Below are positions 31,112 through 36,892 of a DNA stretch of 36,892 nucleotides, in pieces (position 1 is the first letter of the stretch; the number at the start of each line of letters is the position of its first letter). The stretch lies in contig JAIEDQ010000044.1 of assembly GCA_029067895.1 (NCBI GenBank), positions 1-36,892 of the forward strand, given 5' to 3'. This DNA is from Oscillospiraceae bacterium. Its GTDB lineage: Bacteria; Bacillota; Clostridia; Oscillospirales; Ruminococcaceae. The translations under genes and the position numbers were made by a program. The notes beneath the pieces are model-generated. The model was not told the origin of the DNA. It did no database searches and was given only the letters and a program-made list of their open reading frames with translations.

Positions 31112-32872
31112 CTAAACAGCGTACTGCGCCAGTATCTCCGCTGCGCTTTTCAGTACCTCGGCGGCTTCCTCCAGATGCTTTTTCACAGAAGCGCTGCTCG
31201 TGCCCGAGGACATTTCCATAGCCTGAGCAAGCGTGTGACGGCTTACGTCCGCTTGGGTCTGGTACAGCGAGTCAAGCTGCTTCAGAGCGTTTTCCTCCAT
31301 AGCCTTGTACGCCGCGTTCAAATCCTTGACCGTGCTGTTTCTTATATCGTCGTAGTTTTCAAGCGCAGTGTCGATAACGTCCGTAGTGCGCTTCCGTCCC
31401 AGAATATTTCTGAACGAGGACATCGCGCCCGACGGGAACGCGTCTGTGCTTCCAGAAGAAGCCGCCGACATGACAGACTTGGATACCAGCATATTCAGGT
31501 CGTCGATGGAGTCCTTGACGGAAACGTCCGCGTCGCCCGAAAGGGTGTTCAGTCCCAGCTTTTTGGAAAGCTCCGCGCCAAGCTGAGCGATTATCATGTT
31601 CAGCCGCTGACGGTGGATATCCAGACATTTCTTGTAAGCCTCTCCCACCTTGTCAACAAGGAACGAGTAGAAGTGCTTGTCGATATCCTCTGGAGGAACG
31701 GAATTTCTGCTTTCGAGAATATCCTCTCTCAGCTTGGAGAAGAAGCCGTACATCCACTGCTCCGCCTCCTGCTGCATTTCGGTTATGCTCAGCAGTATCT
31801 TGGGCTTTTTGCTTTCCAGCGCGCTTGCGAGCGTGGAGCATTCTTTCTCCATGGTTTTGGAGATGTCGTCCAGCTTTTTCCTGTCCATAGCCATCATGTC
31901 ATAAATCATGTGGATACGGGCGGCGGTGTCGTTTATCATAAGGTTGAGCATTGTAAGCACGCGCTGGGTGCGGATAATGTCCTTCTGGAGAATTATCTCG
32001 CGTCTGAGGGACATCTCGAATTTTAGGAACTCGTTCTCGTAGAACTCCTGGAAGCCCTTTATATCGGGACGGTTCAGACCGATCTTGCGGCGGTACTCGT
32101 CGATACCGCTTACGCCGTAAACAAAGGCGTTGGGCATGATGGATTCGCAGCGTTCGCTTACGCGGCTGATGATCTTTTCGATGTCCTCCTGAGTGTTCAT
32201 TGCGTCTATCATATTCACGAGAACATAAAGCTTGTTGAAGCTGAGGGGACGGATATGGCTTGCCAGAAAGAACTGCTCCGATTCCGAAAAGGGAGACAGC
32301 GCGCTTGCGATATAGATTACCGCGTCGGCGTTGACAAGATAATCCTGCACCTGCTTGTCGAGACAGTCAAGGTCGCTGAGACCCGGAGTATCGACAATCC
32401 GTATCTCCTTGAGCAGCTCCGCGTCGTCACGAATGTCGATATATTCCAAAGTGTCGGGGAAAGCTCTCATAAGCTTTTCCAGCTTTTCGCGCACAAGGTC
32501 GTCGGCGGTAAGGCTTATCCTCTGACCGTTTTTCAGCACAGCCTCAGCCTTGGGTATCTCGCTGTAGCTGATGGAATTTATCGTAAAGGTCTCAGGCGCA
32601 ACGTTTACAGGCGCGATGGACTTTCCGAGTATGGCGTTTATAATGGTGCTCTTGCCGCGCTTGAAGTCTCCCAGAACAACGAGGGAGAACGGCTCTGTGC
32701 GGCGTTTTGTAATAGCGGCGTCCCAGTCGCGGAGGTGACCGGTGAACTCGTCGCCCAGTATGGTGCAAAGCGGCTTATTGCCGAGAAGTCCTTTAAGCTT
32801 GTTCTGGACCCTTTCGATATCGGGTTCTGCGGAAGCATAGCCGGGGGTCCTTGTCTGTGTATTTTCGGACAT
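31112..32872 (-). CDS. Dynamin-like GTPase, without a membrane segment
   Basis: A 586-residue bacterial dynamin-family protein. GTPase motifs: G1 GDFKRGKST (68-76), G2 Thr in APETFT (about 93-97), G3 DTPG (161-164), G4 NMID (220-223). The rest is long helices consistent with the neck and trunk bundle (coiled-coil-like helices at about 300-420 and the C-terminal 120 residues). Unlike its partner it has no Gly/Ala-rich hydrophobic paddle. ATG 32872 has AAGGAGG about 9 bases upstream and follows the M48-like stop by one base. Paired bacterial dynamins often work as a heterodimer at the membrane. An upstream in-frame extension is rejected as lying in the previous gene. Confidence 0.88.
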   Translation of the reverse strand: MSENTQTRTPGYASAEPDIERVQNKLKGLLGNKPLCTILGDEFTGHLRDWDAAITKRRTEPFSLVVLGDFKRGKSTIINAILGKSIAPVNVAPETFTINSISYSEIPKAEAVLKNGQRISLTADDLVREKLEKLMRAFPDTLEYIDIRDDAELLKEIRIVDTPGLSDLDCLDKQVQDYLVNADAVIYIASALSPFSESEQFFLASHIRPLSFNKLYVLVNMIDAMNTQEDIEKIISRVSERCESIMPNAFVYGVSGIDEYRRKIGLNRPDIKGFQEFYENEFLKFEMSLRREIILQKDIIRTQRVLTMLNLMINDTAARIHMIYDMMAMDRKKLDDISKTMEKECSTLASALESKKPKILLSITEMQQEAEQWMYGFFSKLREDILESRNSVPPEDIDKHFYSFLVDKVGEAYKKCLDIHRQRLNMIIAQLGAELSKKLGLNTLSGDADVSVKDSIDDLNMLVSKSVMSAASSGSTDAFPSGAMSSFRNILGRKRTTDVIDTALENYDDIRNSTVKDLNAAYKAMEENALKQLDSLYQTQADVSRHTLAQAMEMSSGTSSASVKKHLEEAAEVLKSAAEILAQYAV

Positions 32873-32873
32873 A

Positions 32874-33860
32874 TTACATACCCTCCTTTGCCGCGCCCAG
32901 AATGATCTCGCATCTGATCTCAAGAGCCTGCTTGTTGACGGTGTGGATATCCGCCTTGCTCAGGTCGCCGCGCCAGTTGTAGAGTATTTCGCAGCTCAGA
33001 AATTCCAGTCCCGCGAATAATCTTTTTTCTATCGCCGTGCATTCGGGCGGGATAACGATGCTTCTTGCGGGAGTGATGTGCAGTACCTCATACTGCTTCA
33101 TAAGCTCGGCAAGCTCAAAGCTGTCCTTTTTGTAGTGAGGGAAAACGCCCTTGCCGTGAAGACTTGACATTATTGCGGGGTACTCCTGCGGATTGCTGAG
33201 ACAGATTATTCCAGCCCGGTCGCCTGTGATATCCGAAAGCTTTATCCACTCCGAAATAGTACCCGCGATCTGCATAGCGGAGCTGTCCGCCTCCGACTGA
33301 TTGACCTCCTCCTGATCATCGGAAAGATTTATTCCGAAATAGGGAGCAGCCATGTTGAAAATGCAGTGATTATTCTGTATATGACCGCACTCGCAGCCTA
33401 TCAGAAACAGCAGCTCCTCCTTGGAGCATACCTCGGCAAGTCCCGACGTAGCCACGATAAACGGCTCTACACCCTCCGCGGAGACGGAGTATATCTCGTA
33501 CTTTGTCGGAGCGTTTCTTACATAAACTGTGGGAACGCTTATCTGTAATCTTTCCGCGCACACCTTTACAGCGTTGTAGAACTCCGCGTATTTAAGCGAG
33601 CCTGCCACGTCCGCAGACTGAAAAATTCTTTTTACCTTGTTGGGTATATCCCGTCCCATAAGGTTTTTGTAGACCTTTGACCAGCCCGAAAAAGCGGTTA
33701 TCTTCTGTTTAACGGAGAAATCCGCGTCGAAAGCGTAGTCCATCATACCGCCCACGATATGGTCTTTATAGGAGCGGGTGCGGGCGCTGAGATACGCCGC
33801 AAAGCTTGTGTCTATATCCAGCAGCGGATTGTAGTCCGCCGCAGTATCCGTACCGAACAT
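32874..33860 (-). CDS. M48-like metalloprotease homologue with altered active site
   Basis: A 328-residue cytosolic protein with no signal peptide or transmembrane span. The central part resembles a peptidase M48 domain: VYVRNAPTKYEIYSVS, PFIVATSGLAEVCSKEELLF, then IGCECGHIQNNH where the zinc-binding HExxH would stand. The motif here is Cys156-Glu157-Cys-Gly-His160, so the first histidine is cysteine (codon TGC read directly). The third ligand region usually reads E-L-T-A-D-R-A-G; here it is DITGDRAG (about 210-217). It may bind zinc with an unusual ligand set, be a thiolate-type enzyme, or be an inactive scaffold. ATG 33860 follows AGGAGG by 10 bases. It is sandwiched between two dynamin-like genes (59-base and 1-base gaps). 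Confidence 0.8.
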   Translation of the reverse strand: MFGTDTAADYNPLLDIDTSFAAYLSARTRSYKDHIVGGMMDYAFDADFSVKQKITAFSGWSKVYKNLMGRDIPNKVKRIFQSADVAGSLKYAEFYNAVKVCAERLQISVPTVYVRNAPTKYEIYSVSAEGVEPFIVATSGLAEVCSKEELLFLIGCECGHIQNNHCIFNMAAPYFGINLSDDQEEVNQSEADSSAMQIAGTISEWIKLSDITGDRAGIICLSNPQEYPAIMSSLHGKGVFPHYKKDSFELAELMKQYEVLHITPARSIVIPPECTAIEKRLFAGLEFLSCEILYNWRGDLSKADIHTVNKQALEIRCEIILGAAKEGM

Positions 33861-33919
33861 CTTCGGAAAACCTCCTTGATATAAATAATTGCAGTAACGT
33901 TTTGAATGATATGTGCCGA

Positions 33920-35965
33920 TTACTCCATTTTGTCGGTGAGAACCTTGTGCAGATTATAGGTCTCAGCAAGCAGTTCGCCTGTAAATTCGGCGATATTCCG
34001 GAGCTTTTCTTTTTCGTTGTCGGACATACTTTTCTTTTCTGTTTTGAGCTGATTGAGGTTGTCGAGAGTTTTCTGCGTATCAAGGAGTATGATCTCGGTC
34101 TCCTCCTCGATCTTGGATTTCAGACCCTGGAACGACGCGAAAACCTGCTTACGGACGGTCTCCGAGAAGTCCGAATGTATCTTCATTTCGTGGAACTGCT
34201 TCTTTACGGACTGCTTGAAGCTTGCCTTGTATTTGTCGATTCTTTCCTGAACCAGAAGCTTGTCAACGGAGAATTTGCCCGTGAACGTACCTGCAAGTCC
34301 CGCAACAGCAGCAATGCACAGAACCACAGGACCTGCCGCGATACCAAGTACCGTAGCCAGCGAGAACGCCGCGTAGAACGTAGCGTAGAAGCCTGCGAAG
34401 CCCGCCGCGCCTCCGAGGAGCGCGCCCTTGATACCCGCTTCGCGCAGACCTATAAACAGACCGCCAGCGCCAACGGTACCGATGGAAACGCCGATGATCT
34501 GATCGACCACGCCGCCGTTTCTTGCACGCTTCTGGGGAACGGAGAACATCTCCTGGATACGTGTTACCGACGCGAAGAATTCGTCCTCAAAGGACTGCAA
34601 ACGCTCCGCCTCGTCGCTGAGGGCGATGTTTATCTCGTTCTGTATCTGCTCACAGATAAGCTGAGCCTTGTTCTCGATATTTTCCTTGATACGCTCCGTC
34701 AGCTTGGAGTACACAATCTTCAGCTTATCCTTTTTCAGATCCTCTGCGCTCATGGGATATGCGTCGATAACCTTCATTGCGGTCTCCTCGATCTGTACCC
34801 AGTAGCTGTCCAGAATAGGCTGCAAGCCCTGGAACACCTTGTTTGCCGCGTCGTTTATGCGGACAAACTCAGCGCGCTTCTTGGTACGGATATCGTCGAT
34901 CTCCTCAATGGCGGCTGTGTATTTGTCCATGAACTCGTCGGTTTCCATCATAAGGGAATTTTCGCGGATAATAATGGAATTGATAAGCTCCGAGCCTGAG
35001 CTGATGATCTTGTTTGCCAGTATCTGGAGGGTGATAACGCCTCTCTCCTGAGTGAGCATGGTCTCCAGAACCTTTTCAAAGGTGGGGAAATTACTTTCCT
35101 CCAGCATAGCCGCGTTGCCCGATTCCTTAGCCATGAGGGCTTTCTTTGCGTACACGCCGATAACCTTGGGCTTGCCTATTTTACGCTTATAGACCGCGAA
35201 CTCCTTGGAGTCCTCGCCCATAACGGCTTTTGCCTTTTCCATAACGTAGCTGCCGATACGCTTTTCAACGGTCTCGACAATTCTGTCCTCGTCCTCCTTG
35301 GAGAAAGTACCGAAGCAGTTTACCGCGAAAATGATACGTCCCATATCGCTGGAAAGCATTTTCTTTTCGAGAAATTCCTTTTCAAACTGAGAGAACGGAG
35401 AGTTCGCGCTGATAACGAAAACAGCCGCGTCTATTTCGGGGAGGATAGACAGCGTAACGTTTGTCATCTGCTCGTCGTCGTTAAGACCCGGAGTGTCGAT
35501 GATGTCAACGTTATTTTTGCAGAACGAGGTATCGTAGTAGACCGTAGCCTGCTTAACGGTCTCGGCTTTCAGTTCGGATTCATAGGAAAGCTTTGTAACA
35601 TAGTCGGCAAGCTTGTTTATGTCCACACGTTCGGTGCCGCCGTTCTTGTACTCCACCATAACGTAAGGGGTCTCGCTGTAGGTAACTCTGTTCAGGGTAG
35701 CGGTGGCGGGAAGAACGTCCGCGGGCAGTACCTCCTGTCCAAGCAGAGCGTTGATAAGGGTACTTTTTCCCCGCTTAAATTCGCCGACGATAGCCACCTC
35801 GAAATGGTCGTTAGCGACTTTTTCCACAGTTTCGCCTATGGATTTCGCGGTATGTACCAGTCCGATATCCTCGCTGTACTCTTTCAGCTGGATAAGACTT
35901 TCCGTAAGCTCGGAGACTGTCCGCTTATAGGCGGAATAGCTTCCGTAATTCAGTGCCTGTTCCAT
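33920..35965 (-). CDS. Dynamin-like GTPase with membrane-inserting segment
   Basis: A 681-residue dynamin-family protein. GTPase motifs: G1 GEFKRGKST (61-69), G2 Thr in LPATATLN (85-92), G3 DTPG (157-160); the G4 position reads NCFG (216-219) rather than N/TKxD, so guanine specificity may be altered. A long Gly/Ala-rich hydrophobic region (about 484-562) is the expected paddle or membrane anchor; helical trunk regions flank it. ATG 35965 has AGGAGG 7 bases upstream. It is the first gene of the dynamin/M48-like/dynamin operon, driven by the promoter at 36105-36134. Membrane remodelling or surveillance is the family role; the partner at 31112-32872 probably forms a hetero-oligomer with it. Confidence 0.9.
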   Translation of the reverse strand: MEQALNYGSYSAYKRTVSELTESLIQLKEYSEDIGLVHTAKSIGETVEKVANDHFEVAIVGEFKRGKSTLINALLGQEVLPADVLPATATLNRVTYSETPYVMVEYKNGGTERVDINKLADYVTKLSYESELKAETVKQATVYYDTSFCKNNVDIIDTPGLNDDEQMTNVTLSILPEIDAAVFVISANSPFSQFEKEFLEKKMLSSDMGRIIFAVNCFGTFSKEDEDRIVETVEKRIGSYVMEKAKAVMGEDSKEFAVYKRKIGKPKVIGVYAKKALMAKESGNAAMLEESNFPTFEKVLETMLTQERGVITLQILANKIISSGSELINSIIIRENSLMMETDEFMDKYTAAIEEIDDIRTKKRAEFVRINDAANKVFQGLQPILDSYWVQIEETAMKVIDAYPMSAEDLKKDKLKIVYSKLTERIKENIENKAQLICEQIQNEINIALSDEAERLQSFEDEFFASVTRIQEMFSVPQKRARNGGVVDQIIGVSIGTVGAGGLFIGLREAGIKGALLGGAAGFAGFYATFYAAFSLATVLGIAAGPVVLCIAAVAGLAGTFTGKFSVDKLLVQERIDKYKASFKQSVKKQFHEMKIHSDFSETVRKQVFASFQGLKSKIEEETEIILLDTQKTLDNLNQLKTEKKSMSDNEKEKLRNIAEFTGELLAETYNLHKVLTDKME

Positions 35966-35994
35966 ATAAATCCTCCTAAATTAAATTTATGTGA

Positions 35995-36007
35995 ACACGA
36001 GTCGTGT
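35995..36007. promoter_or_regulatory. Palindromic site in the dynamin-operon leader
   Basis: ACACGA-G-TCGTGT: perfect 6-bp arms around one base, about 30 bases before the first dynamin start. It may bind a regulator or form a tight leader hairpin. A second imperfect pair (about 36051-36081) further structures the leader. Confidence 0.4.
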
Positions 36008-36104
36008 GAAAAATTCAAGATCCGGAGTATGCCTGCCGTATGCGGTTTTGCATTTGGGGAAATAGGAAATGCCCCTAAATGAAAGCCGCCAAATATACAC
36101 TTTA

Positions 36105-36134
36105 ATTATAGCACACTCCGATAGGCGGTGTCAA
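36105..36134 (-). promoter_or_regulatory. Promoter of the dynamin operon
   Basis: Minus strand: TTGACA (36134-36129), 18-base spacer, TATAAT (36110-36105). The leader is about 130 bases. Confidence 0.87.
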
Positions 36135-36208
36135 TCGCATTGATAATTTTTGTACATATATGTATATTATGTAAACTAAAACTGGTTAAAATGCTAAATG
36201 AGGTGCGG

Positions 36209-36390
36209 TAAATTTTGATTTACGGGGAGCCCCCGCGGGCTGAGTCACCCCCACCGTAAGATGTTCAGAACATTAATTTGGCTATTGCCCCCTCAAGGGG
36301 GCAGGTAGATTTGTTGGTTTCCTGATTTATTTTTGTAAAGTGAGACTTGCTCCCGCTCTACAAAACCGTACCCCGCTAAATCAAAATTTA
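36209..36390. mobile_element. MITE-like repeat, copy 2
   Basis: A 182-base element with the same terminal inverted repeats (TAAATTTTGATTT plus CGGGG) and internal TGCCCCC-TCAA-GGGGGCA hairpin as copy 1 (26484-26671), in the same orientation. It sits between the dynamin-operon promoter and the asnB promoter, filling most of the 544-base gene-free stretch (35966-36509). The rest of that stretch holds the dynamin leader and both promoters. Confidence 0.75.
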
Positions 36391-36430
36391 TCTATCTAAA
36401 ATCATTTTCCCAATCAAAAGAATTTTTCTC

Positions 36431-36459
36431 TTGCAAAATTCGGTATAATAGAGTATAAT
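36431..36459 (+). promoter_or_regulatory. Promoter of asnB
   Basis: TTGCAA at 36431-36436, 17-base spacer, TATAAT at 36454-36459. Additional TATAAT-like boxes lie at 36444 and 36469. GGAGG at 36496-36500 precedes ATG 36510. Confidence 0.75.
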
Positions 36460-36509
36460 TATAAAGTATAATTTCTATATATATTGGCAAAAGACGGAGG
36501 TTTTTACTT

Positions 36510-36892
36510 ATGTGCGGCTTTGTTGGCTTTACAAATACACAGAACGATTCAAATAAAATTGTCGAAGCTATGATGGAAAAAATCAGACACCGCGGTCCCG
36601 ATTCGGGCGGAAAGCACGTTGACGGCGATATTGCTCTCGGCTTCCGCAGGCTCAGCATTATCGACATCACCGCTTCCGGCGACCAGCCCATGTACAACGA
36701 GGACAAAACCAAGATACTGCTTTTCAACGGCGAGATTTACAACTATCAGTCTATACGCGAGGAGCTTATTGCCGCGGGACACAAATTCAACAGCAATGCC
36801 GATTCTGAGGTAGTCCTCCACGGCTACGAGGAGTACGGCGAAAAGCTTCTGAACAAGCTTCGGGGTATGTTTGCGTTTGTCATCTGGGACAC
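36510..36892 (+). CDS. asnB: Asparagine synthetase (glutamine-hydrolysing), N-terminal part
   Basis: The first 127 residues of a class II glutamine amidotransferase-type asparagine synthetase, cut by the window end. Cys2 (MCGFVGF) is the nucleophile that releases ammonia from glutamine; RHRGPDSGG, GFRRLSIID and the substrate-binding FNGEIYNYQSIREEL are typical of AsnB. The DSEVVLHGYEEYG and GMFAFVIWD segments continue the glutaminase domain. The synthetase domain lies beyond the window. ATG 36510 has GGAGG 9 bases upstream. It is divergent from the dynamin operon. Confidence 0.95.
   Translation, partial: MCGFVGFTNTQNDSNKIVEAMMEKIRHRGPDSGGKHVDGDIALGFRRLSIIDITASGDQPMYNEDKTKILLFNGEIYNYQSIREELIAAGHKFNSNADSEVVLHGYEEYGEKLLNKLRGMFAFVIWD

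Noticed and set aside
31082-32026. A 314-codon rightward open frame opposite the second dynamin gene
   Set aside because: Same reasoning: G1, G3 and G4 motifs are in the leftward frame only.
33806-34999. A 397-codon rightward open frame opposite the first dynamin gene
   Set aside because: The leftward frame shows clear GTPase motifs; the antisense reading is a shadow without a ribosome site.
36209-36390. Riboswitch in front of asnB
   Set aside because: The same sequence occurs at 26484-26671 with terminal inverted repeats and lies upstream of the asnB promoter, so it is not part of the asnB leader.
1-36892. tRNA, rRNA or CRISPR genes
   Set aside because: No cloverleaf, rRNA-like segment or regularly spaced repeats were recognised by eye; a covariance-model scan would be decisive.

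Overview
The window looks like a piece of chromosome from a low- to mid-GC Gram-positive anaerobe of the class Clostridia, most likely a Ruminococcus-like member of the Oscillospirales. This is inferred from several things. Many genes have strong AGGAGG-type ribosome sites and near-consensus TTGACA-N17-TATAAT promoters. There is a PduL-type phosphotransacylase, a complete arginine-to-spermidine pathway with an E. coli-type SpeD, a SleL/YaaH-like spore peptidoglycan hydrolase, a Thr/Ala/Glu-rich linker on a membrane-anchored surface protein, and CE2 and GH113 carbohydrate-active enzymes. No rRNA, tRNA, CRISPR array or transposase gene was recognised.

Layout. 0-1.2 kb: a leftward cassette of small DNA-binding proteins (two XRE repressors, two tandem ribbon-helix-helix proteins). 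1.3-5.06 kb (rightward): a small Spo0A-C-terminus-like protein, pduL, a PstS-like solute-binding domain fused to a multi-span membrane region, and a CE2-type esterase. 5.1-6.5 kb: a leftward cysteine-rich von Willebrand A protein. 6.6-10.3 kb: a leftward operon of YtrA-type GntR repressor, ABC ATPase, two permeases and a CPBP protease, with a perfect operator overlapping the -10 box. 10.4-11.1 kb: a membrane-anchored surface protein. 11.6-14.2 kb: prfB, a membrane-anchored unknown and a TtcA-like tRNA thiolase. 14.3-20.9 kb: polyamine synthesis (speD, lipoprotein, speA, two membrane proteins, speE, speB, GNAT acetyltransferase, GyrI-like protein). 21-26.4 kb: a GH113-like hydrolase, an unknown, and a heterodimeric ABC exporter with a GtrA protein.

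26.5-36.4 kb: a block bounded by two direct copies of a 182-188 bp MITE-like element. It holds sleL and, transcribed leftward, a membrane-segment-containing dynamin-like GTPase, an M48-like protein with a CECGH instead of HExxH motif, a second dynamin-like GTPase lacking an obvious membrane segment, then YceG and TelA from their own consensus promoter. This dynamin pair/M48-like/YceG/TelA neighbourhood is the best candidate for an undescribed system, and membrane remodelling or envelope-stress/phage defence is the working inference. The window ends inside asnB, transcribed rightward.

Functionally, SpeA makes agmatine, SpeB makes putrescine, SpeD supplies decarboxylated AdoMet and SpeE makes spermidine; the adjacent GNAT could acetylate the products. 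All assignments come from reading sequence motifs by eye; no database search was run.
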